In this document: positions 12,121 to 22,497 of the stretch, piece after piece | Numbering within the stretch: the first letter of the stretch is position 1 | Layout: each line of letters starts with the position of its first letter | NCBI GenBank assembly: GCA_946811695.1 | Contig: OX328123.1 | Location: 15,908,538 to 15,972,537, forward strand | Source of the DNA: Gonocerus acuteangulatus | Lineage: Eukaryota > Arthropoda > Insecta > Hemiptera > Coreidae | Length of the DNA stretch: 64,000 bases | Direction of reading: 5' to 3' | The notes under the pieces: model-generated | What the model saw: the letters and a program-made list of their open reading frames with translations, nothing else | Database searches by the model: none | What the model was told of the DNA's origin: nothing | Position numbers and translations under genes: made by a program

Positions 12121-15100
12121 TTGGACAGGGGGTCATTTTCGGTGTCTTCTAGGTAGGATCGATAAAGATTCGAAGAAATTTTTCAAAAATTCCGTCATGA
12201 GTGCAACCTCAATAGCTACTTTCCTTCGGAGGAAAGTGCTAAAATGAATCCTTCATAAAATTAGAAATCCATTCGTATTCTTCGGTATTTATATTTGCTT
12301 AATAAGTTATAATCATTGAGAGTGTTATTTTTTTCAGTGGAACACATCGACCAGCCTGGCCCCGGTACGGAGAATACAAATTTGTCCCAAGGCAGAGATG
12401 GATACACAGCCTAGAGGTAATTTATGTAATATGTAGCGGTTAGTACTGAAAATAATAAATTAAATGGGCATCAACATGGCCACAAGGATGTATGAGCAAG
12501 AGTCTTTGGGAAAAATGTGATACCAGAATATGGGAAACATCTCTAAGCCATTCTCGGAGATAGGAAGTAGTTTTGGCCAGATTGAGGATAGGGCACTCTA
12601 CGCTAACACATACTTTTCTCCTAAAAGCTCTACACCCACCAACGTGTGAGACATGTGACAAACCATTGACAGTAGAACATATTCTTATTTCCTGCAAAAA
12701 ATTTGAGACAATCCGTGAAAATTCTCATATACCTCCCTCCTTAGAGGAAGCACTGAAAGACGAAGAAACAACTGGTGAAAATCTTTTAACCTTTCTAAAG
12801 TAGATCAGAATATATAACAAATTATAGACAATCTGCACTGCCAATAACCCCAATGATATGGATAGAGGCAGAATAATTAAAATAAAATAAAATAAATAAA
12901 TAATAAATTAATTTTTTTCAATGGGTTTGGCAATAAAATAAAAAAATATTTCCATAGGTTCATCAGAAGCTTTCTTTTAATGACAGTAAATTTAACTTAC
13001 ATCATTTCTAGTATTATAATATTTTTAAAAAATTAGTTTTGCCTGAAGTGATGTAAAAAAAATAGTTCTTAGTTGCTTTGTTGAAAATGAAAATAATTTT
13101 GAGTATATGCTTCTCTGCACGATATATGTATCTGGGAGATGAAACAGGGTTACCCCTGTTTTATCTCCCAAGTACAAGAAACACATGAAGAAAAACATAA
13201 ACCTACCTACTAAAACATAATCTGTGAAATGTTTTCCGAGATGAACTCTAAAAGCTCTCATGATCGACCGTTTGAGCACCCCTGCTCTAAAGAGCCTCTG
13301 CCTGTACTTGGCTATAACGAGACAATGACTTATGATCACTATAACTATCTGCTATACCCACCTATCCTAAACTGTAAATTGTATTGTCAATTTACCTATA
13401 GTTACAATAGTTTTAAAGAAATTTGACTATATTGTTTACAGCTGGAAACCGTAAACAGCTATAATCTGAAATTATGGAAGTCATTCTTCTCTGAAAACAA
13501 TTAATTTATTCGAGGTTCGGTCGTTGTGTCTTAATAAAACTAATTTTTTTATGTGAAAATGGGTTTTATTGTTTGCCGACGTTTCGGCTTGAAATTCAAG
13601 CCTTCATCAGGGCTAAATTTTTTCATTTACTGAGTTATTTTCAAGGTGGATAAATATTGATTTGGAGAGGAGGTGTTTATCAGAGTTGGATTCAGTGGAG
13701 AGAAAAAGGCATTTATCTGGCAAAAATAAAACCCATTTTCACATAAAAAATGTAGTTTTATTAAGACACAACAAACGAACCTTTACAATTTCTACCTTTG
13801 CATCCCTAAAGATCAACAATCTCCTCTCAATCAATTAATTTAATATTTCCATCTTCTGAGTGCTTTCAGTGGCAGTGGTTTATTTCCAATATATTTACTT
13901 GTAACAAAGAATAAAACCATTATATATTTGTATTGTGTAACAGCTAGGAATTCATTCTTTTGATCCCCTAGATATAAGCTTTTTACAGTCAATTGTGGTG
14001 TTTTTGGTGGGGGAGGAAAAAGAAAAATTGGATATATTTGAAAGTTAATATAGAAAAAGTTGATTTAGATCTATTTTTATTATATCTCAGGGTTCATTTA
14101 AAATATTACCAAACTCACCACATACGGACTTATGAATAACCATTTGAATAATTAAATTAATTTAATAAATTTCCTGTAATAAAAGCATGAGAAATATGTG
14201 ATTAGAATCATCTCTTACCCTTTGTCATTTTATGTGTTGAGACCATATTAAATACCAGGAGAAAGGTTCATTATAAATAAAAGAGAGTTGGAAATAATTG
14301 ACTTATATTGAAGAAAAGATATAATTTTAGATTTTGCATGGCTGTGATATAAAAAGAATATAAAAATAGTGCTTGACTCACATATTTGTATCAATGTTGG
14401 GTTATTAAGAAATGTTTAGAACATATTTAAAATATTAACTTATATATTAAAATATAACTATTGACCATTGTGAAATTTTAGATAGCTTTAAGAGTTTAAT
14501 TAAAGATTGGCAGTGAGTGAGTTATACTCAGCTTGTTTTACGGATGATGTTCTTGAAGTGAAGAGGCAGGCTGCTTGTAGTCGTGTTGAGGAGATGGATG
14601 GTCGGCTGTTAGATCTTGTGGTGTAGGAAACACCTCTATCGTTATCTTCCTGGGAACTTGTATACCTTATCGCTCCTAGCCGAGATATTTGGACTCTTCT
14701 ATTTACTTAACACTGCCTTTTTGAACAAATAAATACTGCCAAACTAAACACTGCCAAATGCTATCTCTTTTATTACTCTTTTATTTATTTTATTGATTGA
14801 CAAATGATAATATTTGTGATGGACTTATGAAATATAAGTTAGCCTTTATTTTGAATAGGAATGCTACTCTTTGCTATGTCAGAAACTGACCCTTTCTAGA
14901 GCACCCCCTTTTAGATCATTACACAATATTTTGATTTGGTTTATTCTATATCAGACTGTTAAATTAATTGAGTTGTTTGATGTTATTCTTATTTCTAGCA
15001 TGGAGCAATAGTATTTCTGTACCACCCTTGTGCTCATCCTCAATTGGTTAATGAACTGAGGGATATTGTAACTGGTTGTTTGTTCCGACATATCATCACA

Positions 15101-18100
15101 CCCTACACGCTCCTTCCTCCGGAAAGAGTAAGTACATTTTTTTTTATGTGTATAAAATGTAAGACTATTTTATTAAATTACTTTCCTAACATTTAATATA
15201 ATACCCCCCCCCCAAAAAAAAAAACTTATGTAGAAAAAAAAATAGGCCAAGTTCCATGCCACTCCCCGAACATTTTGCCTATGAAGTTATGATATAGTAT
15301 TGGACCAAGTTTTAGGTTCTTCATACCTTGCCTTGAACCTAATAATGCCCTCTCACTTATTTGTGCAATTCAAACTTGGTCAATTTTTGTTAAATAATGG
15401 TTGTTTTAACTTACATAGAGTTCATATAACCCCGATCGTTTTAAATCATCAGAGAGTTTATAATAATCATGAATCGTTACCCTAAGGGCCTGAATCTTTT
15501 AATTCCTGACATTTTATAATAAATCCGATCATCATAGCAGCCATCATTAGGTTCTTGAAAAGGTATTAAGGGCCTAAAACTTGGGCCAATACTATATCAT
15601 AACTTTCAAAGGCAAAGTGTTTTTGAGTTGGCCTGGAACTTGTCCTCATTTTTTTTTACGTTAGTTGTATGTGAATTTTGAGTTGGCACCAGCAATGTTT
15701 GGCTTGCGGAGGGTACATCGGGACGTGACACTTGTTAGTCTGTCAGGTATTTTTGCTTGTATACGAAAAGCCCCGGGGAAAGGCCCCAAATCATCTTTTC
15801 TGTATTTTTAAATTATCCCTTTATTTTTTGGTTCTCTTTACTGTGATGATTCATTTGATACCCCACATGATGGATTTCGGAAGGAATGATGGGTTTCTGA
15901 AGGAACAACAAGTACAAAACAGGCACCCCCTGGGAGCGGAGTCAAACACAACTTTTCAGGATTTTTTGCCTTTAATAACACCCTACTGTCTATCATCCTG
16001 CAAAATTTTCTCTGCTTTTACACTTTATGTTTCAATGTTACATTACTTTTTTGAAAACAGCATTAAATTTTTGTTTAAGTCTAATGTACTTTCAATGTTC
16101 ACAAGTATCTGTTTCAAACCACAATAACTGTTCTAAAAGTTGATATTAATAAACAATTGTAGTTAGAGACAAATTTTCGTGAATCACTACTCCACCAAAA
16201 AAAAAAAAAAAAAAAAAAAAGCAAGCTGCCAAATCTCAAAAAAAGTTGTTAAATTTTATTACATTTTCAATGGTATACTCAACTAAGATTGCTTCACAAT
16301 TTGAAAATTATTTGTAATTGGAAATTTAGAAAGAAAAACAACTGATAACTAAAACAAATATCATGTTTATTTTTGTGACCTGTGAGTTAAGATTGATATT
16401 TGAACCATTCAATGCAAAAACCGCCCAAACACCATTTTTTTTTCTAATTGAGTTATTAATTAAAATGGATTCCTTAACCCTTTCGATGCGACGCCCGAGA
16501 ATACTCGCCACAGCTGTATCTCTTGATTGCGAGCCCTCTTTAGCCTTGAGCGTGTACAGAGTGCTCTAACAGGAATGGGAGGTAATTGATGGTTTAACCC
16601 TTAACTGGTAACATACAAATTTTGAAGGGTATAAGTAACATGCGTCTGTGAGGCATGTGCACGGTAAAAATGTTCTTAGAGCATTTTTTTAGCGAAACTG
16701 AAAATAATAAAGGAGTAGCTTATTATAATAATAAATAAAAAGACATTTTCATTGCTACATTTAAAAATCACGTCCAAAAACAAGGAGTGGTTTCGAAATT
16801 TATTAGAAAGAAAAGTATAGGGAAGAAAAGTAAGTAAGCTTGGTTTTAAGTGGTTATTGTAGGTTTACTGCGTACCTAAATTGTAGTAAATAAATCGTTT
16901 CAAGTGATACACGTCGTCTTTCACGTAAGATAAACATGAAAATGATAATTAGTAACGAGCGCCTAAGTAAAAAAAAAAAAAAAAAAAAAAAATACGGGTG
17001 CGTACGGGCGCCCTAGGAAAGGGAGTTTGATCCGCCTGTGGAGGGAGTGTGCAGCTAGCTCACGTCGCATCGAAAAGGTTAAACATAGATCTATCAAATG
17101 GTGTTTCTAGTACGGTAGATATTGAAGGTCAAACATTTTGTACAATGCAAGAACCATATATCCCACGCATATGAATGGTTCTTGCACTGTTTGTTCTAGT
17201 ATAAAAATCAGACCCGTAACAGGCCACGAGGGGCCAGATACTATAGAGGTATCTGGATCATGACCAGAGGGCACACTAGGGAGATAGTGTGGTCAGTACT
17301 ATGCTCCAGCCGCCTGATTTTCCCCTTTGCTGCTTGGACTTCTAGGGTCATTATCACCAAGGTTCCCATTAATAAATTAATTAAAGGCTAGGTTGGCCTA
17401 GGGACGGTCGGGGAGGCCAAAGACACTAGAAGATAAAAATCTTTAGTGCTTCCTTGGGATTTAAACTCCGGTCCAGTGCTCTACCATTCAGGTCCATATT
17501 AGTCCAGTGCTCTACCACTGAGCTAACCTCACCCTCCGTTTGTTCGAGTATAATCCTCCGTGGGAGGGATTGTGAACATTTTTATCATTTGCCGGAATAA
17601 TCTTTTTGTTTTCTAATCAGTATTATTTCAGGATGGAAATGTTTTTCATGTGTTTTTTGGTACCTACCAACTAAAAGTATTTATTAAAACCTGTTTGTTA
17701 GTTTATATACAGTTTAATAATTAGTCATATTAAAATTTATTCGTGAAACGTGTTAGTCGAACAGTGTAAAAACCAACTATCTCCAAAAAATGTAAACTGC
17801 CCTAAGTGCCCAAGGAAATTTTCTGGATTTTTTTTTTTATTTGTAAGACTATCATCAAAGAAAATTTCTTTCATATAAACACCACATTTGTTTATTTTAA
17901 ACCAGCTAGGAGCTAGAATGTTTGAGTGTCTCCAGAAAAGTTTTTGAAGAAGTGGAGTTAGATGGTTTTTGCATTGCATAATTCATTTAATGATTACAGT
18001 AAGCCTTACATAAAAGTTAAATAAGAAAAAAATATAAAAGTTGCCACAACTAGCCTCCTTGGGCCTCCCCGTGGTCTAGTGGCTAACGCTTTAGTTTCTC

Positions 18101-18451
18101 ATGCGGGGTCGATGGTGGTTTTGAATTCTGTCGGCAAGAACTTTCTCATCGGCTCGCTGAGAAAATTCCTTGCTTCATTAATTCCCTACGGATGGAGGGA
18201 AGAAATGTGCTAATAAATAATATTTAATTATTTTCCTCTTATTCCAGCCATTTGCATTGCTATCCTGGGGCTGGGCACTTCTCATGTCTGCACCCGATGA
18301 GCACGGAGCTATTCAGTTTATTAGGGAACATGCACTACATGGACCAGAAGCCATTTCAAAAGATGGACAGTTCTCAGAAGGTCTGATAAAACCTGCAGCA
18401 GTCGTTGTCGACAAAGAAGATTCTACAGTCTGCCCACAACAATTGTTCTAG
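51..18451 (+). CDS. TP53I13: TP53I13-family protein, 3' part of a spliced gene (5' end outside window)
   Basis: Seven exons join in phase: 51-128, 3319-3436, 8203-8331, 8421-8476, 12338-12416, 14999-15127 and 18248-18451, each with AG acceptor and GT donor, together 263 residues ending at a TAG. The most diagnostic part is in exons 6-7: FLYHPCAHP followed by a stretch ending [14 protein letters not shown]. From family knowledge this block matches tumor protein p53-inducible protein 13, a poorly characterised protein. The first two exons each encode a SWTGRWFP motif, so they look duplicated. No transmembrane segment is visible before the stop, whereas the vertebrate protein has one near its C-terminus; the insect form would be shorter. 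Introns are filled with repeats. The start exon lies upstream. An AATAAA at 18697 is a plausible polyadenylation signal. Splice phases are seen directly; the family call is by recall of the motif. Confidence 0.78.
463..720. repeat. Duplicated 260-bp block containing a SINE remnant (copy 1)
   Basis: The segment beginning AACGGAGTACCAACATCTGA is repeated almost exactly at about 1117-1382. Both copies contain a minus-strand tRNA-SINE body (the complement of CAGGAATTTTCTCATTTCAG, diverged), and both continue into the same unique-looking sequence ending GGATTAGTTACAATTT. Confidence 0.7.
1117..1382. repeat. Duplicated 260-bp block (copy 2)
   Basis: Second copy of the block at 463-720, differing by a few bases and a small insertion (TTTCTTTTTCTATAG). 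Because the copies share flanking sequence beyond the SINE body, this looks like a local duplication, not two separate insertions. Confidence 0.7.
1399..1573 (-). mobile_element. tRNA-derived SINE, family S1
   Basis: On the minus strand the element starts GGGTCTCCCCGTGGTCTAG (A-box region), has a B-box GGTTCGAGTCC, then a body with CAGCAGGGA and a 3' end GGTGCGCCAT followed by A8. About 175 bases. It lies in an intron of the TP53I13-family gene. Confidence 0.8.
1633..2345. mobile_element. Tc1/mariner-like relic, left end plus transposase fragment
   Basis: The left end ACAGGGTGTCCTGCATTGAG is the inverted counterpart of the right end of a related relic near 52,200. About 450 bases inside, a plus-strand fragment encodes [20 protein letters not shown], which fits the central catalytic stretch of mariner-type transposases (FQxDGAPxH). 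The frame is short and broken. Confidence 0.5.
3222..3248. repeat. Poly(T) tract
   Basis: Twenty-seven consecutive T bases about 70 bases before the acceptor of the second TP53I13-family exon; no SINE body is attached. Confidence 0.8.
3540..3713 (-). mobile_element. tRNA-derived SINE, family S1
   Basis: Minus-strand S1 copy with a 17-base poly(A) tail (T on +), a shortened 3' end and an intact tRNA-like head (GGTCTAGGGGCTAACGCC). The 25 bases beyond its head are identical to those beyond the copy at 1399-1573. Confidence 0.8.
3715..4814. other. Intronic stretch without recognised content
   Basis: AT-rich intron sequence. No open frame, repeat copy or motif in it could be tied to a known family. 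Confidence 0.4.
4815..4890 (+). mobile_element. SINE S1 head, truncated
   Basis: GGGGTCTCCCGTGGTCTAG followed by a B-box-like GGTTCGATCAC, with the body missing. It is too altered to be a functional tRNA. Confidence 0.6.
5683..6890 (+). mobile_element. Repeat element with tandem 120-130 bp internal units (arm A of a 6 kb inverted pair)
   Basis: Begins TAGCACTTTCCTCCGAAGG and ends in GGAAAGTGCTTAGTTATGC, so the ends are partly inverted. Inside are a (TA)n tract at about 5813-5840 and four diverged tandem units of the pattern 'ACGAAACTTGGTAT ... AAATCGGTTCATTAGAAGG'. An inverted copy lies at 11337-12245. No coding frame. Confidence 0.6.
7435..7547 (+). mobile_element. SINE S1, 3' part
   Basis: Body and tail only: GGCAGGAATTTTCTCATTCC, then GGCGCTAATGGCCTAGACGT and A9. 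The tRNA-like head is missing. Confidence 0.75.
7693..8099. mobile_element. MITE with CTATAGCCTGTTCA terminal inverted repeats
   Basis: The ends CTATAGCCTGTTCAGTTAGA and CTATCTGAACAGGCTATAG are inverted. The length is about 407 bases, non-coding. Related interior sequence (GAGAGGT..GGC..GAGATA and TTTATCAATACTTAGCCAAA) recurs at about 28,480-28,680 and 56,310-56,650. Confidence 0.65.
8551..9584. mobile_element. Foldback element F1
   Basis: Long inverted arms (8551-8984 and 9150-9584) are near identical. The centre (about 8990-9127) holds an extra copy of the terminal 150 bases. Each arm carries GAGCGAGCGGAGCGAGCGG, a GCGCATGCGC palindrome (8747-8756 and 9379-9388) and a block ending in the donor-like CACAAG|GTGAGT. 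The long open frames across the arms read on both strands and are a by-product of the repeat, not evidence of a protein. Confidence 0.8.
10345..10377. repeat. (CTT)n microsatellite
   Basis: About ten CTT units on the plus strand inside the right arm of foldback F2. Confidence 0.85.
10655..10768 (+). mobile_element. 5S-rRNA-type SINE (S3), 5'-truncated
   Basis: Starts in the 3' end of a 5S-like sequence (GTGCCGTTGGCAT) and continues with AAAAGGGTGGCAACCTGTAG and the tail GGCGCTAATAGCC..GATGCGCCGTTAAAAA. The tail matches the full S3 copy at 57507-57693. Confidence 0.65.
11337..12245 (-). mobile_element. Inverted copy of the 5683-6890 repeat element (arm B)
   Basis: On the minus strand this copies the element at 5683-6890 from CACTTTCCTCCGAAGG through the (TA)n tract (12084-12115) to CAGCTCCTGCGTGACAGAC. 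It is shorter by roughly 300 bases, with fewer internal units. Confidence 0.6.
12460..12905 (+). pseudogene. I-type LINE, C-terminal remnant
   Basis: The frame to 12802 encodes [16 protein letters not shown], then [20 protein letters not shown], the zinc-knuckle tail that follows RNase H in I-superfamily LINEs. Everything upstream is missing (5' truncation). After the stop come about 70 bases of 3' sequence and an (ATAAA)n-like tail. Confidence 0.75.
13530..13775. mobile_element. Penelope-like terminal fragment with hammerhead-like core
   Basis: Inverted arms with GTGTCTTAATAAAACTA and TAGTTTTATTAAGACAC enclose a minus-strand core at 13575-13613: CTGATGA, a 6-bp stem (GGCTTG/CAAGCC), GAAAC, GTC. 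A related piece is at about 61,610-61,760. Hammerhead motifs in the terminal repeats of Penelope-like retroelements are known; this assignment is an inference. Confidence 0.55.
13840..14990. other. Intronic stretch without recognised content
   Basis: AT-rich intron between exons 5 and 6 of the TP53I13-family gene; no repeat copy or open frame recognised. Confidence 0.4.
15244..15640. mobile_element. MITE-like inverted repeat
   Basis: The outer 110-130 bases are inverted and diverged: GTTATGATATAGTATTGGACC on the left pairs with GGCCAATACTATATCATAAC on the right. Non-coding; no clear target duplication. Confidence 0.55.
16478..17078. mobile_element. piggyBac-type MITE
   Basis: Bounded by TTAA on both sides (16474-16477 and 17079-17082) with terminal inverted repeats CCCTTTCGATGCGACG and CGTCGCATCGAAAAGG. 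This is the TTAA target preference of the piggyBac superfamily. The 601-base interior is non-coding and has an A-rich tract at about 16970-16992. Confidence 0.7.
17188..17535 (-). mobile_element. tRNA-derived SINE, family S4
   Basis: On the minus strand the head reads GTTAGCTCAGTGGTAGAGCA (A-box) and the body passes through GCCTCCCCGACCGTCCC to a tail with GGCCTCGTGGCCTGTTACGG. The A-box region is present twice, about 35 bases apart. Related copies are at 29567-29835 and 52627-52925. Confidence 0.7.
18062..18205 (+). mobile_element. tRNA-derived SINE, family S1, degenerate
   Basis: CTCCCCGTGGTCTAGTGGC head and a body with TTTCTCATCGGCTCGCTGAG; the 3' tail is replaced. It ends about 40 bases before the last TP53I13-family exon. 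Confidence 0.7.
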
Positions 18452-18696
18452 TCGTCATATTCCTAATATGAACATCGCTTGTTAAAATTTAATTTATTTT
18501 GTCCTGATATGTATATTTATCAGGTAAAACAATTATTTTTAAATTATGACCTCTTGAGCAACATTTTATGATGTATTGTAAGACGTTTTCGGTGTAAAGT
18601 TCAGTTTTTATGAATTGGCTTAGCGATTTGTAAGTTATTCATGATTTTCATTTCAACAAAAAACCTAGTTCAAAGTATTATTAATATTAATTATTT

Positions 18697-18702
18697 AATA
18701 AA
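18697..18702 (+). terminator. Polyadenylation signal AATAAA
   Basis: AATAAA lies about 245 bases after the TP53I13-family stop codon in an AT-rich stretch. Other A/T-rich variants are nearby, so the exact cleavage site is uncertain. Confidence 0.4.
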
Positions 18703-19010
18703 AAAATATTTTTTATTATTTTAATTGGCAGAAATTTATGTTGTAAATTTTTTCTCAGAGTAAAGAAATTTAAACTGGTATATTTTTGTAATGAGTGTGA
18801 AACACTATTTTTAAGCATAAAGATATTTAATTGTAGGTAAATTATTATTATATAAATCAAAATGTTGTTAAATAATATCTATAATACAGATTGATGAGTC
18901 TATGGCCTCCTGTTTATTACTTGTTCTGCTGCTACCTCCTTCGTGTCATCAACATGGAGGAACCTACTCACCCACTGATCCTTGTTATTGACTTTTCTTT
19001 TCCTTTCCAG
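18703..19010. other. Intergenic stretch without recognised content
   Basis: AT-rich sequence after the TP53I13-family gene; nothing recognised. Confidence 0.4.
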
Positions 19011-19011
19011 T

Positions 19012-19668
19012 GGTTAGCTGTCTCTAGCTCGCCCTAAGTCGTTGTGTCTAGTCCTATTAAATCAACCAGGGCCTGTTTCTAGGTCATCTTCACAATGGTT
19101 ATGTTTACAGAAAGCATAGTATCCTGTCTGTTGCTCGTATTGGTTAACATGTCTGGCTCGCCCTTAGTCGCTGCATCTAGTCATATTACATCAGCCAGGG
19201 CCTGTTTCTAGGTCGTCTTCACAATGGTTATGTTTACAGAAAGCATAGCATCCTATCTGTCGCTCGTACAGTTAACATGTCTGGCTCGCCCTTAGTCGCT
19301 GTATCTAGTCATATTACATCAGCCAGGGCCTGTTTCTAGGTCGTCTTCACAATGGTTATGATTACAGAAAGCATAGTATCCTGTCTGTTGCTCGTATGGT
19401 TAACATGTCTGGCTTGCCCTTAGTCGCTGTATCTAGTCATATTACATCAGCCAGGACCTGTTTCTAGGTCGTCTTCACAATGGTTATGTTTACAGAAAGC
19501 ATAGCATCCTGTCTGTCGCTCGTACAGTTAACATGTCTGGCTCGCCCTTAGTCGCTGTATCTAGTCATATTACATCAGCCAGGGCCTGTTTCTAGGTCGT
19601 CTTCCCAATGGTTACATTTACAGAAAGCATAGCATCCTGTCTGTCGCTCGTACAGTTAACATGTTCAA
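19012..19668 (+). repeat. 128-bp minisatellite, about five copies
   Basis: GTTAACATGTCTGGCTCGCC recurs at 19143, 19271, 19399 and 19527, each 128 bases apart, with a partial unit from 19655 and a diverged first unit near 19012. Units differ by a few percent. The source is not recognised. Confidence 0.9.
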
Positions 19669-20369
19669 ACCACTTGACTTGATACTCTTCTAAAACCTGT
19701 TTTACTGGCCTTACACTTTGATCCCATGCCTTGTCATTTTTCCAGCAATCTCCCCTTGTTTTATCTTATTTTTATCACGCTGCAACCTCAAACTTGGTTG
19801 CTACTCTCTAATTTCAATCATTAATTCTAAAAGTGTAGTTTACAATAATTGTTGTGTTCAATTTATGATGCATCTTGTTGATATGTCAAATACATTTTGT
19901 GTTATTTTATTCTTTTGAATCTATGAATAATTATTTTTTTACAATTTTAATGTCCTCTTTATAATATTAGGTCAGTCAATAAGTTTACTCATTACTAGGC
20001 CAACAAGATTTCGAACCTAATGACCCTTATCTTGACTAATGTAACGATGTTCAATAATCAATACAAACATGATTTGTTACGTTTTTATTTTCGTTTGGGT
20101 AATCTGCCTGATCTGCAGCGATAAAAATTAAAAAGGTACATTATTATTATTATTTATTTATTTAGAGCCCGCTAACGCGCTATTTGCTCTTTTCAAAGTT
20201 GGAATGAATTTATATTTTCAATTAAATGTTCATATGAGATTTACCATAATGCCATAAATGTAAATAAATAAAGATAAGAAAATTTAAATTTTGCAAGCTT
20301 CAAAGTGATTAAATGAAAGAAAAGAGAATTCAAATTTGGAAATATTTGACATACATATGTACATAGGAA

Positions 20370-20895
20370 TAAAGGTACATGATGAACATACAATCAGTGA
20401 AAGAACTGCTGAGAAACAGTTTAAAATTCGAGAAAAAGAATTAATGATAAATCCTGTTCAGGACATCCAGTAGATTTTTGTGACATTCTTAAAATTATTG
20501 TAGAGTTTGAAACAGAATTATCAGTGGATCAGGTGGCAGAAAGGATGGATTCATCCCATGGATTAAAAATATTTTCCGGCTGGTGAATTTCAACAAAATT
20601 TTGCTTTATCATGATAATGCTAGACTAGTTACAGCTCGAACCACGCTACAAAAAATTATCTATCTACTTGAGCTCCTTCCTTACCCCCGAACATTTCCCC
20701 AAGAGATATCCACTTATTTTGTGTTTTACAACATTTTTTACTAGGGAAAAAGTTAAATTATAAACAGGATGTACTAAATGAACTTTCAAATTTGATTGCA
20801 TCAAAACTAGAGTCTTACTATGTCAATTAAATTTAAAAGCTACCTGTAAGATGGTAGGAAATAGGTGAAGGTCAAGCAACATCATTAGACTGAGC
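20370..20895 (+). pseudogene. Decayed mariner transposase
   Basis: Across stops and frame changes the plus strand encodes TISERTAEKQFK (N-terminal helix-turn-helix region), VDQVAERMDSSHGL, then LLYHDNARLVTARTTLQKI with ELLPYP and later KQDVLNELSNLIASKLESYY. These follow the order of mariner-family transposases, including the HDNARxHxA catalytic block (here with the histidine lost). Terminal repeats were not found. Confidence 0.7.
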
Positions 20896-22490
20896 ACCAA
20901 AGCAAAGCTTGGCCTACCTGCAATGCTATGTTTTATTCTCCTCGATGATTGAGGGGTTTTGGCTTGCTTCATTGCCAGTGGAAGCACCGTTCTAGCATTT
21001 ATTCATCATCCAAAAATTAGCAAACGTTGCAGACAAACGTTTTGAGCACATTTTCGACTACCAATCCAAATATGAACAATGCGCCAATTGACTTGGACAC
21101 CACATAAAAGAGACCCCCGTCCTGTGTGTTAAGAAAATAAGGAGTACCCTGTGTGAGGAGTCTTTCAACAAATGGTCCAATTTCAAATGGCATCAAGCAC
21201 ATTATTGATTTCCCCAAAGCTAACGAATGCATGCTATCGGGTTCAAAGTTCATAAATTCCTTCAAATTCAATAATAATTATGTACCTCTTCAGGGAGTTC
21301 CAGAGTGATAGGAGCTATGAGAGGCGATGTTGGGCCCCTTTGCCGCAAATGTGCAGAAGAGACTGAAAAACACCAGTACGTCTGGTGGGAATATGTCCAC
21401 ATAACAAGCCTCTTATTACTAATTGATGTGAAGCAAAAACGAAGAGCTCCTAGAAAAAGAAAGTACTATCAATGCTTCAAGAGGTTAAATGTATCTACGA
21501 ATCCTCTCGATATGCCAATATTGTTGCATTTAAAACTCACAGTTAACTCGCTTGTATCATTGACACCACGGTGAGGTATGAAACAAATAAGAGTGAGGGT
21601 ATTAATGCAATAGCCTGAGAAAAAAATGCTTTTTACGAGATTTGCATCAAATTTTTCTCTGAAACTTCAAGAGCATTTTACTCTGGACTGATGTTTGAGC
21701 TGTCTTTTAGCAACTCCTTCATTTTAGGCTGCCTCAGTTTAATTGTTTCAATTAAGTGTTCTTCTTATTTCTATGAATGTTCCTTTTATAATTAGAACAA
21801 TTACAGGGAAATGTTGAGAAAAGGATAAGATTTCCAAAGGTTTTAAAAAAAAAACAAAAGTCAGTTCTTTATTATTTATCACAGTTGACATGAATAAATG
21901 GTAACTTACTACGTACATAAATTTGATTAATACGTCCAATAAATAAATATGACCCCATTGATTTGAAACTTGACTTCGAAAGGTAAAATGGAGTTTTATG
22001 AAACACAAAGCCCCAGTCAAGAAGCCGTAATCACATATTTACACATTATCTAATCCAAAATAAGTAATACTCAATAAAATATACAAACCTTTTATGGCAA
22101 CAAAAACAGTAATTGCCAAAATACAAATGGGAAGAAAAATTATCAAAATAAGTTCCAGAAGAAATAATAAAATATTTATCATACTTTTTGTTTAACCCCT
22201 GGTTTGTATAAAGTGTCTGACAGACACAAGGGAAATTTCAGTGAACTATATAGGCAGCAGTGAGCATCTAGAACCTATAATAACCTCCATGTAGTTTTAT
22301 TTCAGAGTACTTTATGTATTTCACAAAATCCATAATCACAGCCCAAGAGAAGGAAAATTAATAAAATTATTGTTTATCAAGAAAACATTGGTTTGCTGAC
22401 TAAAAATTTGGAATTGGATGCAGATTGAAAGTTTTAAAGGAAAATAATAGTAATGTAACAAAATACAAATTTGAAAATAGATACATGAAA
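20896..22490. other. Intergenic stretch, weak repeat traces only
   Basis: A piece around 21,320-21,400 encodes GDVGPLCRKCAEETEKHQYV, similar in pattern to the cysteine-rich C-terminus of some LINE proteins, but nothing flanking supports it. Otherwise nothing recognised. Confidence 0.3.
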
Positions 22491-22497
22491 TCTGTAC

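Noticed and set aside
15732..16127. 131-residue plus frame
   Set aside because: Intronic, low complexity, no splice support and no family resemblance.
21017..21420. 84-residue minus frame and an overlapping plus frame with CRKCAEETEK
   Set aside because: The minus frame resembles nothing; the plus one hints at a LINE C-terminus but has no supporting context.
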